A DNA stretch of 64,000 nucleotides, taken from Coriobacteriaceae bacterium (lineage in GTDB: Bacteria > Actinomycetota > Coriobacteriia > Coriobacteriales > Coriobacteriaceae). Below the pieces are notes generated by a model. That model searched no databases, had not been told where the DNA came from, and saw only the letters and a program-made list of their open reading frames with translations. Positions 1 to 10,268 of the stretch are shown here, one piece after another. The stretch's first letter is position 1, and every line of letters begins with the position of its first letter. The stretch spans positions 186,001 through 250,000 of the forward strand of contig SUUG01000018.1 in NCBI GenBank assembly GCA_015062655.1, given 5' to 3'. The position numbers were made by a program, and so were the translations under genes.

Positions 1-791
1 AGCACGTTCATGTCGCCAGCGAGCTCGGTCACAACGGTGGGATCGGCGATGTAGGCCGCTACGACCGTCACGAGATAGAAGAACGCCATGGTCAGACCCG
101 TGGAGATCGTGGTGTCGCGCAGGAAGGCGTACTGTTCAGGAACTTCGATCTTCTCGGTGTTGTTAGACTCAGCCTCATTCTTGAAGAGCGAGCCCACCGC
201 CGCGGAGATGTAGTAAGCGAGGGACCCGAAGTGGCCCATCGCGATGCCGTCGCCCTCGGTCACCCGGTCGGTGAAATGCTGGCCCACGGCCGGAAGGATG
301 GCGCTCACAAGACCCAGGAACAAGCCACCGATGATGCAGAGCTGCGCGCCCTCGAAGCCCGAGGCCTGGAGCACAGCCGAGAAGAGGCATGCCATGAACA
401 TGCTGTGATGCCCGGTCAGGAAGATGTACTTGAACTTGGTGAAGCGCGCCACGATGATGTTCACCACATAGCCGAGGATAAGAATCACCATCGTCTGGAC
501 CCCGAGCACGCTCTGCGCCATAGAGACGACGACCTCGTTGTTGGGCACGACGCCCGTGATGTGGAAGCCCGTCTCGATGAAGGTGCCGAGCGGCGCGAGG
601 TTGGTCTGCACCACGCCGGCGCCGGCGGACAGCATCAAGTAGCCGAGGATCGGCTTCAAGGTGCCGGTCAGAATCTTATGACCCGGGCGCCGCAGAGCCA
701 CGAGCCCCACGAAGGCGAACAGACCCATGATCCAAGCGGGCTGGGTCAGGATGGACTGGAAGAACTCAAGAACAGGCAGCACCACGTTCAT
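1..791 (-). CDS. ulaA: PTS ascorbate-type transporter subunit IIC (3' end outside window)
   Basis: Membrane permease of a PTS of the UlaA/SgaT family, which moves a sugar acid or polyol across the membrane while the IIB partner phosphorylates it. About 263 N-terminal residues are visible; the family is about 450 long, so the C-terminal part lies beyond base 1. The translation is strongly hydrophobic and matches E. coli UlaA in several places, including LTGHHSMFMA (E. coli LTGHIMFQQ) and the EGDGIAMGHFGS segment. ATG at 791 follows a GGGGAG ribosome site. It is the last visible gene of the operon aldolase-IIA-IIB-IIC, 67 bases after IIB. The family is clear, but L-ascorbate as substrate is not established: no UlaD/UlaE/UlaF-type enzymes are seen, and an aldolase is there instead. 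Confidence 0.88.
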   Translation of the reverse strand, partial: MNVVLPVLEFFQSILTQPAWIMGLFAFVGLVALRRPGHKILTGTLKPILGYLMLSAGAGVVQTNLAPLGTFIETGFHITGVVPNNEVVVSMAQSVLGVQTMVILILGYVVNIIVARFTKFKYIFLTGHHSMFMACLFSAVLQASGFEGAQLCIIGGLFLGLVSAILPAVGQHFTDRVTEGDGIAMGHFGSLAYYISAAVGSLFKNEAESNNTEKIEVPEQYAFLRDTTISTGLTMAFFYLVTVVAAYIADPTVVTELAGDMNV

Positions 792-858
792 GGTCACTCC
801 CCTTTCAATGCGCAGGTGCCGGGTGTTCCGGCGCCCTTTTCCAAAATTACAGCGGTTG

Positions 859-1134
859 TCAGGCGTTTGCAGCGGCAGCCTTGATGGCCTCGAGGGCGTC
901 CTCGCGGATCTTCTTGGCGTTCACATAGCTGCGAACGATGACCACGTTGCCTGAGAGCTCGGGGGCGAGCTCCTTCACGGTCACGAACAGGTCGGGCTTG
1001 GCGGAAGAGGCGGCGTTCAGGTCCATGGATTCAACGTCGGCCTTGATGCCCTCGGCATCGCAGATCTCCTGGATCTTGCCGGCGAGCATGAGGCTCGAAC
1101 CGATGCCGTTGCCGCACACGGTGATGATATGCAT
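859..1134 (-). CDS. ulaB: PTS ascorbate-type transporter subunit IIB
   Basis: Small cytoplasmic phosphocarrier, 91 residues, the usual length for a stand-alone UlaB/SgaB IIB. The N-terminus MHIITVCGNGIGSS carries the P-loop-like motif with the phosphorylated cysteine at residue 7. It receives phosphate from the IIA protein just upstream and passes it to the substrate bound by the IIC protein. The reading frame is open further upstream, but ATG at 1134 is chosen because AAAGGAG precedes it by 6 bases and the IIB fold starts at that residue. It lies 68 bases after IIA and 67 bases before IIC in one transcription direction. Confidence 0.9.
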   Translation of the reverse strand: MHIITVCGNGIGSSLMLAGKIQEICDAEGIKADVESMDLNAASSAKPDLFVTVKELAPELSGNVVIVRSYVNAKKIREDALEAIKAAAANA

Positions 1135-1202
1135 TGCGACTCCTTTGAAAACGTTGCTTGCATGATCGAAACGGACTGAGACAGGATATCCCCACGCCTC
1201 TC

Positions 1203-1655
1203 TCACGAGGAGAAAAACGACCCCATGACGGTGAGGATCTCCTCGGAGCTCTCGCAACCCATGAGCTTTGCGACCGCGTCCTCGTCATCGAACATCTGCG
1301 ACAGCTCCGTGAGCCCCGCGAGATGGGCCGTGGGATCGGGGGCGCAGATGCCAATGAGGACCCCGACCGGGTCGAACTCCTCATGGCCGAAGGGGACGGG
1401 ATCGGCAAGGGTGACCACGCAGATGGCCGGGCGGGAGACGTTGCCCGCGGCCTGCGCATGGGGCATCGCGATGCCCTCCTCGAGGACCATGTAGGGTCCG
1501 AACTTCTCGACGGAGGCGATCATCGACGCCGTATAGCTCGGATCGCAGGCACCGGCGCCCTCAAGAAGGCTGCCGGCAAGCCGGATCGCATCCTGCCAGC
1601 CATCCGCGTGGGCACGGCAGAGCACGAGATCGGAGGTGAGTTCATCCATCAGCAT
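1203..1655 (-). CDS. ulaC: PTS fructose/mannitol/ascorbate-class subunit IIA
   Basis: Cytoplasmic EIIA of the PTS_EIIA type-2 family, 150 residues. The phosphorylatable histidine lies in GIAMPHAQ, near residue 65. It takes phosphate from HPr and donates it to the IIB protein encoded next. ATG at 1655 has AAGGGG 7 bases upstream and starts 10 bases after the aldolase stop, so the two genes are probably translationally linked. A second ATG two codons later is also possible. The gene order IIA-IIB-IIC resembles ula-type operons of Gram-positive gut bacteria, but the true sugar is unknown. Confidence 0.85.
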   Translation of the reverse strand: MLMDELTSDLVLCRAHADGWQDAIRLAGSLLEGAGACDPSYTASMIASVEKFGPYMVLEEGIAMPHAQAAGNVSRPAICVVTLADPVPFGHEEFDPVGVLIGICAPDPTAHLAGLTELSQMFDDEDAVAKLMGCESSEEILTVMGSFFSS

Positions 1656-1665
1656 GCGAGGCCCC

Positions 1666-2370
1666 TTACGGCAGGATCTTGAAGCCGAGGGCCTGGATGT
1701 CACGGGCGAAGCCGCGCACGGTGTCGCGCGAGTACTCGAGCAGGTCGCGGCCCACGTTCTTGCGCTTGGCGAGGATGGAGTTGGGCACGGTGATGATCTG
1801 GCAGCCGATCTTCTCGGCCTGGTAGATGTTCAGCAGCTCGCGCGTGCTCGCCCACAGGATCTCGCAGGCGGCCTTGGGCGCCGCGTAGGCGATGGCGTCC
1901 TCCATGATCGGCATCGGATCCACGCCGGTGTCGGCGATGCGGCCGGCGAAGATCGAGATGATGGACGGCGTCTGGTCGCTCACGGCATCGATGAACTCGT
2001 GGTTCTGCTCGACGGTGAAGAGCGTGGTGACGTTGATCTTGACGCCGTCGGCCGAGAGCCGGCGCACGAGCTCGGAGGTTGAGGTGCCGTCGGTGGTCAT
2101 CGCCGGGATCTTGACGTAGACGTTGTCGGCCCAGGTGGCGATCTCGCGGGCCTCGGCCTCCATGGACTCGAGGTCGTCGGCGAACACCTCGAACGAGACG
2201 GGCAGATCGGTGATCTCGCCGAGCACCTCGCGGGCGAAGGCGCGGTAGTCCGTCACGCCGCCCGCCTTCATGAGCGACGGGTTGGTGGTGAAGCCCTGGA
2301 CGTCGCCCTCCCGGTACATCTCGAGCATGCCCTCGAGGTCGGCGCCGTCTGCGAAAACCTTGATCGCCAT
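1666..2370 (-). CDS. Transaldolase-like / fructose-6-phosphate aldolase family protein
   Basis: Class I aldolase of the small transaldolase/FSA (TalC) family, 234 residues, slightly longer than the roughly 220 of FSA. Diagnostic segments are GFTTNPSLMKAGG near the N-terminus and the Schiff-base lysine in VYVKIPAM, near residue 87. Such enzymes cleave or form ketose phosphates, for example fructose 6-phosphate to dihydroxyacetone and glyceraldehyde 3-phosphate, or transfer a dihydroxyacetone unit. Start at ATG 2370 follows AAAGGAGGG. It is the first gene of the PTS operon, so it probably processes the phosphorylated import product. Whether it is an aldolase or a transaldolase cannot be decided from the motifs. 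Confidence 0.82.
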   Translation of the reverse strand: MAIKVFADGADLEGMLEMYREGDVQGFTTNPSLMKAGGVTDYRAFAREVLGEITDLPVSFEVFADDLESMEAEAREIATWADNVYVKIPAMTTDGTSTSELVRRLSADGVKINVTTLFTVEQNHEFIDAVSDQTPSIISIFAGRIADTGVDPMPIMEDAIAYAAPKAACEILWASTRELLNIYQAEKIGCQIITVPNSILAKRKNVGRDLLEYSRDTVRGFARDIQALGFKILP

Positions 2371-2661
2371 GAAACCCTCCTTTGCTTTCAGCTTCTGACA
2401 ATAATTATGTTTATAAGTTATTTCATAAGTTTTGACAAGTGGGATGTTTCCGCGGCGGCAAGCGGTTGGTTTTCGGGCGCGAGCGGTTTTGGAAGATTGA
2501 AACCACCGCTACTATGAACTGCTGTTCAAAGGATCGAGAGCCGTGTGACCTCGCCTTTTCCACCCTGAAACCCCCCGTTTACCCCGCCCCACCCGCTCGC
2601 TTCGAAGCCCGCTATATACTTTGTTTCGAAACTTATCTATAGTGAGAGCATAGGAAACCTC
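2371..2661. promoter_or_regulatory. Divergent promoter region between PTS operon and DeoR regulator, with repeated AAACTTAT half-sites
   Basis: This 291-bp spacer is much more AT-rich at both ends than its surroundings. ATAAGTT-type boxes occur at 2413-2419 and 2425-2433, close to the PTS operon start. The same word in opposite orientation, AAACTTAT, occurs at 2629-2636 just before the regulator. Such paired sites are what one expects for a DeoR-family repressor controlling itself and the divergent operon. The half-sites are seen directly; the binding is inferred. Confidence 0.5.
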
Positions 2662-3458
<797 letters not shown>

Positions 3459-3462
<4 letters not shown>

Positions 3463-4583
3463 GTCCAAAGACCGGCGTGCGCACCCGCGGACGGAGCCGC
3501 GCCGGAACCCTCGAAGTAGTGGAACTTGTTCGTCGAGAACGAGAACGTCACGGTGAAGCCCGCGCCCTCGGCGGAGGCCGCCTCCACCTCGACGCCCATC
3601 TTGTCGCAGAGGCGCTTGACCAGGTAGAGGCCGATGCCCGTGGAGCGCTTGCCCTCGCGGCCGATCTCGCCGGTGAAGCCCTTGTCGAAGACGCGCGGCA
3701 CGTCCGCCGCGGACACGCCGCGGCCGTTGTCGGCAACCGAGAGCTCGATGCGCTCGCTCGCCGTGCCCTCGTCCACCAGGCGCCCCTCGAACCGGATCGA
3801 GGCGCCCTCGGGCCGCGCGTACTTCACGCCGTTCTGGATCACCTGGCTCAAGATGAACTGCAGCCATTTCTCGTCGGTGAACACGGCGAGGTCGAGGCCG
3901 TCTCCGAGCACCGGGGACACGTGGGCCGAGATGAGCAGTCGAGCGTTGTCGCGCAGCGATGACGTCACCAGCTCGCGCAGGCGGTGGGTGCGGATCAGGT
4001 AGTCGCGGTCGACGGCCTCGGAGCGCGCGTAGAAGAGGGCCTGCTCGATATAGCCCTCGGTGCGGTCGAGCACGTCAGCGAGGCCCGTCACGCGGGCGCG
4101 CATCGCCTCGGGGTCAAGCTCGGCGTCGGCGGCCGAGAGTTCGGCGTCCAGGTTCTCGAGCATGAGGTGCGCGGCTGCGAGCGGGCTCTTCGCCTCGTGG
4201 ACCCAAGTCTCGATGTACTCGCGGTACTCCTGCATCCGGCGGTTCGTGTCGGCCACGCGGTCGTTGGCGGCCTTGGTGATCATGCGGAGCGTGTCGAAGG
4301 CGATCTGCCCCTCGAGGTAATCCGGCCTATCGACGAGGTCCGTGGACCACAGGACCCGGTTTGGGTCGGCCGCGTAGCCTATGAGGTCGCGTGTGAACTC
4401 GCGCCGGCGGCCGTACTCGATCGCCGCCACGACGCCCACCGAGACGGCTCCGACGCCTACGACCAGCAGCGCCACCGCCCATCCCGCACCCGCGACGCGC
4501 AAGATCAGCCAGATTAGCAGAAGCGTCACCGCCGCGATGGAAAGCGAGAGGACGGCGTCTCGAAGATAGCGGACGGGGCCCAT
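3459..4583 (-). CDS. Intramembrane-sensing histidine kinase, BceS-like
   Basis: Sensor kinase of 374 residues. Two transmembrane helices at about 8-30 and 35-55 with almost no extracellular loop are the hallmark of intramembrane sensors. The phosphoacceptor histidine is in YIETWVHEAKSPLAA, near residue 149, very like the WVHEIKTP of BceS/VanS-type kinases. N box (ILSQVIQNGVKYA), G1 (DNGRGV) and G2 (STGIGLYLVKRL) are all present, so it should be active. BceS kinases normally work with a neighbouring BceAB-type antibiotic-efflux ABC transporter. None is beside it here, so its stimulus may come from a transporter elsewhere. The response regulator ends only 2 bases upstream. Confidence 0.86.
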
Positions 4584-4585
4584 GG

Positions 4586-5257
4586 CTACACCGCGTACCC
4601 GCGGCCGCGATGCGTGGTGAGGTAGCCGGTCACACCGATCTTCTCAAGGGTGCCGCGCAGGCGGTTGATGTTGACGGTCAGGGTGTTGTCATCCACGAAG
4701 GCCTCGGAATCCCAGAGGTCGCGCATGATGGCCTCGCGCGAGACGATCGTGCCGGCACGCGAGATGAGCAGCGACAGGATGCGCATCTCGTTCTTGGTGA
4801 GCTCCACCTGCCGTCCGTTGGCGTAGGCGATGGAGCGCGCCGGGTCGATCTCGACGCCGTTATGGGAGAGGGTCGCGGGGACCTTGCTGCCGGCGGCGCG
4901 GCGGAGCAGGGCCTGGATGCGGGCCACGAGGACGCGCGTGCTGTAGGGCTTCGAGATGAAGTCGTCGGCGCCGAGGTTCATGCTCATGACCTCATCGATC
5001 TCCGTGACGCGGGAGGTCAAGACCACGATGGGAACGTTGCTCTCAGCGCGGACCTCGCGGCAGATGAACTGGCCGTCCGTGCCCGGCAGGGTGAGGTCGA
5101 GCAGGACGAGCGCCGGGGCGGCGGCCAAGATCTCCTCCGTCACATGCTCGAAGGAGATAGAGGCGGCCGTATCGAACCCGCTACGCTCGAGCGCGGCGAT
5201 GAGCTCGCCTCGGATAGCGGCATCGTCCTCGACGATGTAGATCAGCGGCTGCGGCAT
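4586..5257 (-). CDS. OmpR/BceR-family response regulator
   Basis: Response regulator of 223 residues: receiver domain (acidic residues in VEDDAA, phosphoacceptor aspartate in LLDLTLPGTDG near residue 51, lysine in ISKPYS) followed by an OmpR-type winged helix (about 125-223, with VDDNTLTVNINRLR and RGRGYAV). It pairs with the kinase gene that follows after 2 bases. ATG at 5257 is chosen because GGAGGA precedes it and MPQPLIYIVEDD is the normal receiver start; the frame is open further upstream. The target genes cannot be read from the window. Confidence 0.88.
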   Translation of the reverse strand: MPQPLIYIVEDDAAIRGELIAALERSGFDTAASISFEHVTEEILAAAPALVLLDLTLPGTDGQFICREVRAESNVPIVVLTSRVTEIDEVMSMNLGADDFISKPYSTRVLVARIQALLRRAAGSKVPATLSHNGVEIDPARSIAYANGRQVELTKNEMRILSLLISRAGTIVSREAIMRDLWDSEAFVDDNTLTVNINRLRGTLEKIGVTGYLTTHRGRGYAV

Positions 5258-5403
5258 GATTCCTCCTTCACATTCCCCCTGCATTATGCCATCGCCGCGC
5301 GGCGGGCGTGTGAATCCCGGCGTACCTTGCAGGGATGTAAGCGGGGCGGAGGGGCTCGGAGGGCCACCGGAGGGGCTCGAATCGCATAACGATCGCCGCC
5401 CAT

Positions 5404-5584
5404 GGACAAAAATGACGTTAGTCGGTATTTCTGAGGCGGCTCGGAGCGCGGATCACGGCTTCCTCCCTCTACATGTGGCAGAATAGATTACCATTAGTTC
5501 AATTATGTACTTTAAAATGGAGCACAGGAACGCACCGGACGCCTGAACCCATGCCGAAAATACCGACTAACGTCATTTTTGTCC
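5404..5584. repeat. MITE-like element with perfect 27-bp inverted repeats
   Basis: Bases 5404-5430 and 5558-5584 are exact reverse complements (GACAAAAATGACGTTAGTC forms the core), separated by 127 bp of AT-richer sequence without a coding frame. The element fills the middle of a 450-bp spacer between the response regulator and an unknown gene. Structure and size resemble a miniature inverted-repeat element; a large regulatory hairpin is the alternative. The remaining spacer (5258-5403 and 5585-5707) shows no gene. Confidence 0.6.
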
Positions 5585-5707
5585 CGAGTCGCCAGAATTC
5601 ATGTCGCATCGTGCGCATCTGACACGAAAATCGGCTTGCGCACTCGATGCGCGCAATGAAACGGGCCCCGGTTGGGGGCCCGCGACGTTCGGATCTGCGC
5701 GTCAAGG

Positions 5708-6409
5708 CTACTGGGCCTTCGCGCGAAGGCCCTCGTAGCCGGTGGCGCAGAGCGTGATGAAGGCGTCGTCGGCATCCGCTTCGGCGACGACGCCGTGCTC
5801 GTCGGACACGAGGAACCAGGCGCCACCCTCCGGAAGCGCGTCCGGCAGGTTGGCACGCGCCCAGGTGAGCCCGCGCGTGTCGGCAAGCTGCTCAATGAGG
5901 GTGAGCGTGCCCGCGGGCGCCGCCCCTTCAGCATGGAAGACGGTGAGCTCGGAGCCTGCGATGCGGCAGAGCGCCTCGGGCGCCACACCGGCCTCGCCCT
6001 CCTCGGCGGCGGCCATGCGGGCGCGTGCCTCGAGCCCAGCCAGCGAGGTGTCGGCCAGCCCCTCGTAGGGCCCCACCGACATCGCAGCATTGCCGTTCAC
6101 ATCGATCACGAGCATGAGGACACCGTCGCGTTCGGCGTAATCCCCCTCGGCAAGCGACCACTCGATGTGCTGCTTCGCCCAGGAGACCAGGTTCCGCGAG
6201 ATCGGCTCCCCCATCACACGGCGGCGCGAGAGCGCGCGGATGTGCCGGTTCAGGAGAGGCACGTGCTTGCCGGCCATGCGCCAGCGGCACACGAGCGCGG
6301 GGCGGTCCAGATCGAAGGGCTCCATCCCCCGCTCCCGGGCGGCACAGAACTCCTCGTACGCGCGCCGGTCGTCGTCGTTGTCGAACAGCGCGCTCAGCTC
6401 GCTTTCCAT
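5708..6409 (-). CDS. Hypothetical protein, no recognised family
   Basis: Acidic cytoplasmic-looking protein of 233 residues, no signal peptide or membrane segment. The N-terminal third carries several Arg/His-rich helices (KHVPLLNRHIRALSRRR), the middle contains MLVIDVNGNAAMSVGPYEG and the C-terminus is alanine/glutamate-rich. A GAGGAGGGG ribosome site precedes ATG 6409. It follows purH by 64 bases in the same direction and may be co-transcribed with it, but I do not recognise a domain and give no function. Confidence 0.7.
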   Translation of the reverse strand: MESELSALFDNDDDRRAYEEFCAARERGMEPFDLDRPALVCRWRMAGKHVPLLNRHIRALSRRRVMGEPISRNLVSWAKQHIEWSLAEGDYAERDGVLMLVIDVNGNAAMSVGPYEGLADTSLAGLEARARMAAAEEGEAGVAPEALCRIAGSELTVFHAEGAAPAGTLTLIEQLADTRGLTWARANLPDALPEGGAWFLVSDEHGVVAEADADDAFITLCATGYEGLRAKAQ

Positions 6410-6473
6410 GACCCCTCCTCATACGCGAGCGCGGGCGGGCGGCCCGCACCCCATGAACCGAGCTGCTTGAAAA

Positions 6474-8192
6474 CTAGTGCCTGAAGTGGCGCGTCCCGGT
6501 GAAGACCATCGCGATGCCGTGCTCGTCGCAGGCTGCGATGCACTCGTCGTCGCGCTTGGATCCGCCCGGCTGGATGATCGCCGTCACGCCGTGCTCGGCG
6601 AACGTGTCCACGTTGTCGCGGAACGGGAAGAACGCGTCGCTCGCGCAGACGAAGCCGCCGGCCTCGACCCCGATACGCTCGCAGGCCTCCTCGGCGCGCT
6701 GGCAGGCCAGCAGCGAGGAGTCCACGCGGTTCGGCTGGCCCGGGCCCATGCCGAGGCCGGCGCCGTCCTTGGCGATCAGGATCGCGTTGCTCTTCACGCC
6801 CTTGCACACGCGCCAGGCGAAGAGCAGGTCGGTCATCTCGGCCTCGGTGGGCTGGCGCTTCGTGGGCACCGTGAAGCTGGCCGGGTCCTCCTCGACGCGA
6901 TCGACGGTCTGCACGAGCATGCCGCCGTCGACGGAGCGGTACTCGAGCGCCGTGGGCGCGTCGATGCCGCCCGTGGCGAGCACGCGCAGGTTCGTGCGGC
7001 GCGCGAGGCGCTCGAGCGCCTCGGCGGTGTAGGACGGGGCGATCAGAACCTCCACGAACTGCTTGTTCTGGTCGGCGAAGTGCTCGACGAGCTCGAGCGG
7101 GACCTCGCGGTTGCAGGCGATGATACCGCCGAAGGCGCTCTTGGGATCGCACGCGAAGGCACGGTCGTAGGCCTCGGTGACGTCGGCCGCCACGGCGCTG
7201 CCGCAGGGGTTCTGGTGCTTCAGGATCACGCAGGCCGGCCCATCGAACTCGCGCACGAGATTCCAGGCGGCGTCGGTGTCGAGCAGGTTGTTGTAGGAAA
7301 GCTCCTTGCCCTGGAGCTGGCGGGCGTTCACGAGGGAGTGCTCGGGGGCGCCGGGGGTGCGGTAGAAGGCAGCGGTCTGGTGCGGGTTCTCGCCGTAGCG
7401 GAGGTCCTGCTGCTTCATCAGGGGGACCGCCATGAAGGACTCGGGCTCCTCGGCCCACGCCTCGGCGTTCACGGCCATGCCCTCGAGCACCTCGCGCTGC
7501 GCGGCCTCGTCCTCGGGGTCGACCTCCACGAGCGGCGAGAGGGCCACGCCTGCCAGGCCGCGATCCTGCGGGAGGTTGCCGGTGGCCGCGAGCTGGTCGG
7601 CGAGCCAGCCGGAGATCGCGCTGTCGTAGGCCGCGGTGCGCGCGTACACCTTGTACTGCAGGCCGCGACGGGTCTCGGCCGTGGTGGCGCCGTCGTGCTC
7701 GGCCATCTCGGCGAGGACGACCTGGTAATCCGACGGGTCCATGACCACGGTCACGGCGTCGGCGTTCTTGGCGGCGGAGCGGAGCATGGAGGGGCCGCCG
7801 ATGTCGATGTGCTCGATCGCATCGGCGAAGGTGACGTCCGGGGAGGCCACGGTCTTCTCGAACTCGTAGAGGTTCACGACGACGAGGTCGATGAGGCGGA
7901 TGCCGTGCTCCTCGGCCTCGGCCATGTGCCCGGGCAGGTCGCGGCGGGCGAGCAGCCCTCCGTGCACCAGCGGATGCAGGGTCTTCACGCGGCCGTCCAT
8001 CATCTCGGGGAACCCGGTGAACTCCTCGATCGGCGTCACGGGCACGCCGCCCGCCACGAGCGCCGCCGCAGTGCCGCCCGTCGAGATGATCTCGACACCG
8101 TAGGTGTCCGCCAAGGCGCGCGCGAATTCGACCACGCCCGTCTTGTCCGTCACCGAGATCAACGCCCGTTCGATCTTCCTATCCCGCGACAT
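6474..8192 (-). CDS. purH: Bifunctional AICAR formyltransferase / IMP cyclohydrolase
   Basis: Catalyses the last two steps of purine synthesis: formylation of AICAR with 10-formyl-THF, then cyclisation to IMP. 572 residues, a little longer than the usual 510-530. The N-terminal MGS-like cyclohydrolase domain (about 8-145) has ALISVTDKTG, ISTGGT and DGRVKTLHP. The C-terminal transformylase has the catalytic Lys-His in ILKHQNPCGSA near residue 325 and PGGSKRDDE near the end. Start ATG 8192 follows AAGGAGG. The 10-formyl-THF donor links it to glyA-dependent one-carbon supply elsewhere in the window. Confidence 0.96.
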   Translation of the reverse strand: MSRDRKIERALISVTDKTGVVEFARALADTYGVEIISTGGTAAALVAGGVPVTPIEEFTGFPEMMDGRVKTLHPLVHGGLLARRDLPGHMAEAEEHGIRLIDLVVVNLYEFEKTVASPDVTFADAIEHIDIGGPSMLRSAAKNADAVTVVMDPSDYQVVLAEMAEHDGATTAETRRGLQYKVYARTAAYDSAISGWLADQLAATGNLPQDRGLAGVALSPLVEVDPEDEAAQREVLEGMAVNAEAWAEEPESFMAVPLMKQQDLRYGENPHQTAAFYRTPGAPEHSLVNARQLQGKELSYNNLLDTDAAWNLVREFDGPACVILKHQNPCGSAVAADVTEAYDRAFACDPKSAFGGIIACNREVPLELVEHFADQNKQFVEVLIAPSYTAEALERLARRTNLRVLATGGIDAPTALEYRSVDGGMLVQTVDRVEEDPASFTVPTKRQPTEAEMTDLLFAWRVCKGVKSNAILIAKDGAGLGMGPGQPNRVDSSLLACQRAEEACERIGVEAGGFVCASDAFFPFRDNVDTFAEHGVTAIIQPGGSKRDDECIAACDEHGIAMVFTGTRHFRH

Positions 8193-8360
8193 AGACCCTC
8201 CTTGGGGTACGGCTTGCCGGAACGCCCGAATGCTTCACCGGCATGACGCCCTTAAATGTAGCGCACTTGCCCGAGCGAAGAGCGCCACGCGCGGGGCTCC
8301 GGCGGGAAAGCACACGCGGGCGGGGCGCACGGCCCGGCGAGCAGCCGGCCGCGGGCGCCG

Positions 8361-10268
8361 CTAGAACGTGCCGCCGCCCCCGCCGCCGACACCGGCCCCG
8401 CCGCCTCCCGAGAACCCGCCGCCGAAGCCGCTGCCCGAGCTGCTCGAGCTGCCCGCGAGCTCGGAGAGGGACAGCGGGCTCACCGCGCTGAGCTCCGAGG
8501 CCGGCGAGCCGAGCGACCCGTGGCTCGTCACCCACCACCAGGACGGGTAGTAGTATCCGCCCGCGTAGCCCTCCTCGAAGCGGCGCGGCGTGGCCGCCGC
8601 CAGCTCCTCGAGCACGCGGTCGGAGACACCGAGCGCCACGGCCAGCACGAGCAGCTTGTTCCACAGCACCACATCGCCCGGGACCGCCTCGCCGAGGCGG
8701 GTGAAGTCCTCGAGCCAGCGCTTGAGGGCCAGGCAGCGGGCATGCAACTCCGCCCCCTCCTGCGTGTAGCGGCGGAAGGAGCAGCCGACCACCATCCCCG
8801 CGATGCACAGCGGGATCCCGGCGAGCGGCAGGAGGCTCCCGGTGAAGCCGGTCGCGGCCGCGGTGAGCGCGTACCAGATGAGCATGAACAAGATAAGCCC
8901 GCCGATGAGGATCGCCGCCACCCCGGCCCCCACACCGGTGCTCGCCACGAGGCCGCGGGCCTCATAGCGCGCTTTCACCGCCACCTCAAAGGACTCCCAC
9001 CGGGCCGCGTAGCCCTCCGGGTCGTCCTTGGCGCCATCGGTCATCTCGCTGAACGTCACCTGCGCGCGGTCCGAGAAATACACCTCGAGCGCCTTTCGGT
9101 CGATATCGTCCTCAAGCGCGGCACTCCTCGCGGGGTCGACCGCGAGCAGGTAGTCTTCCTCGATCTTGTCGCCGAACAGCCCGCGACGGGTCCGGCTCGT
9201 CTTCGAGATGGCCACGGCCTTGTCATCCGTGAGCTTCATGAGGGTCGAGACGATCGCCTCGTTGCCCACGCGGCCATCGTGCATGAACGCCGCGATCACC
9301 GCCGGGTGGTCGGCGGACGGGACGTCGCGGAAGTAGGTGTCGTCGAAGGCGGCCTTGGCCTTCTTGCCACGCGTGAGCTTCAGGAAGCCCACGATCGCGA
9401 GGAAGGCCGCCGGAAGCCCGATGCTCGCGGCGCTCGCGGCTCCGGTGGCCATCCGGGCTCTCTCACGGCGGCTGTTCGCCTCATCGGCCCAGGCCTGCTC
9501 CTCGGAGAGGATCTGGGGAAGGCGGCTCTCAGACGAGGCAGCAAGGCCGGGGACCCAGGCGGCCGGGAAGGCGATGCGCGCCTCGGCGAAGGTGCCCGGC
9601 CCGACCTCGGGAACCGTGTAGGTGACCGAGTTCGCGCCCGCGGCGAGCGAGACGTTGCCGTTGAGCGGGCCGTGCCCCCAGGCGCGCAGGTTCGCGTCGT
9701 CCGACCCCGTGGTGGCGGCCACGCCGGAGGCCGCGGCGCCTGCGAAGGTCACGGTGAGCGACACGTTCTCAGAGGGAGCGTCCCAGCCGTCGCCCACGTA
9801 CTTCCAGTAGAGCTCGGCGGTGTCGGCCCAGCCCATGACGGCGCCGTCGAGCACGTAGCTGAGGGTGAAGGTCACCTGGTCCCCGTCCTTGTGCGGTGCG
9901 AAGACCTTGACCGTGAGGACGCCGTCCTCTTCGGTGACGCTGTAGACGCCGCGGTCGCCGCTGAGCGCGTCGTCCTCGCGCCGGTACTCCCGGGTCTCGA
10001 CGCCGCCCGCCTCCGTCATGCCGGTGACAGAGACCGCCGACGTCCTCCCCTGCTGGTTGGTCCCGAGCGGGATTGTCCAGAACACGCCGTTGACGTCGTT
10101 TTCAAAGGTGAAGGTGCGCTCCTCGGTCACCTGGACGGTGCCGTCGGGCTCGACCGTGGCCTCGATGCCCACCGAGCGCATCGAGAAGCCGTCGGCCCAG
10201 GCGGCGGCCGGGACGAGGACGAGGGCGGCGATAAGCGATATGAGCGCGGCGAGGCGACGGGTTGGCAT
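8361..10268 (-). CDS. DUF2207 domain-containing membrane protein
   Basis: Predicted membrane protein of 635 residues. Signal-peptide-like N-terminus (residues 1-25, ending AAAWADG), then a large extracellular DUF2207 region (about 26-240, with FTFENDVNGVFWTIPLG). A transmembrane helix lies near 280-300, followed by a cytoplasmic stretch, two more helices near 450-495, and a C-terminal tail almost entirely Gly/Ser with an FGGGFSGGGG pattern. This layout is typical of DUF2207 proteins of Gram-positive bacteria, whose function is unknown. It stands alone between gluQ and purH. The glycine tail ends at the stop codon at 8361. Confidence 0.85.
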   Translation of the reverse strand: MPTRRLAALISLIAALVLVPAAAWADGFSMRSVGIEATVEPDGTVQVTEERTFTFENDVNGVFWTIPLGTNQQGRTSAVSVTGMTEAGGVETREYRREDDALSGDRGVYSVTEEDGVLTVKVFAPHKDGDQVTFTLSYVLDGAVMGWADTAELYWKYVGDGWDAPSENVSLTVTFAGAAASGVAATTGSDDANLRAWGHGPLNGNVSLAAGANSVTYTVPEVGPGTFAEARIAFPAAWVPGLAASSESRLPQILSEEQAWADEANSRRERARMATGAASAASIGLPAAFLAIVGFLKLTRGKKAKAAFDDTYFRDVPSADHPAVIAAFMHDGRVGNEAIVSTLMKLTDDKAVAISKTSRTRRGLFGDKIEEDYLLAVDPARSAALEDDIDRKALEVYFSDRAQVTFSEMTDGAKDDPEGYAARWESFEVAVKARYEARGLVASTGVGAGVAAILIGGLILFMLIWYALTAAATGFTGSLLPLAGIPLCIAGMVVGCSFRRYTQEGAELHARCLALKRWLEDFTRLGEAVPGDVVLWNKLLVLAVALGVSDRVLEELAAATPRRFEEGYAGGYYYPSWWWVTSHGSLGSPASELSAVSPLSLSELAGSSSSSGSGFGGGFSGGGGAGVGGGGGGTF

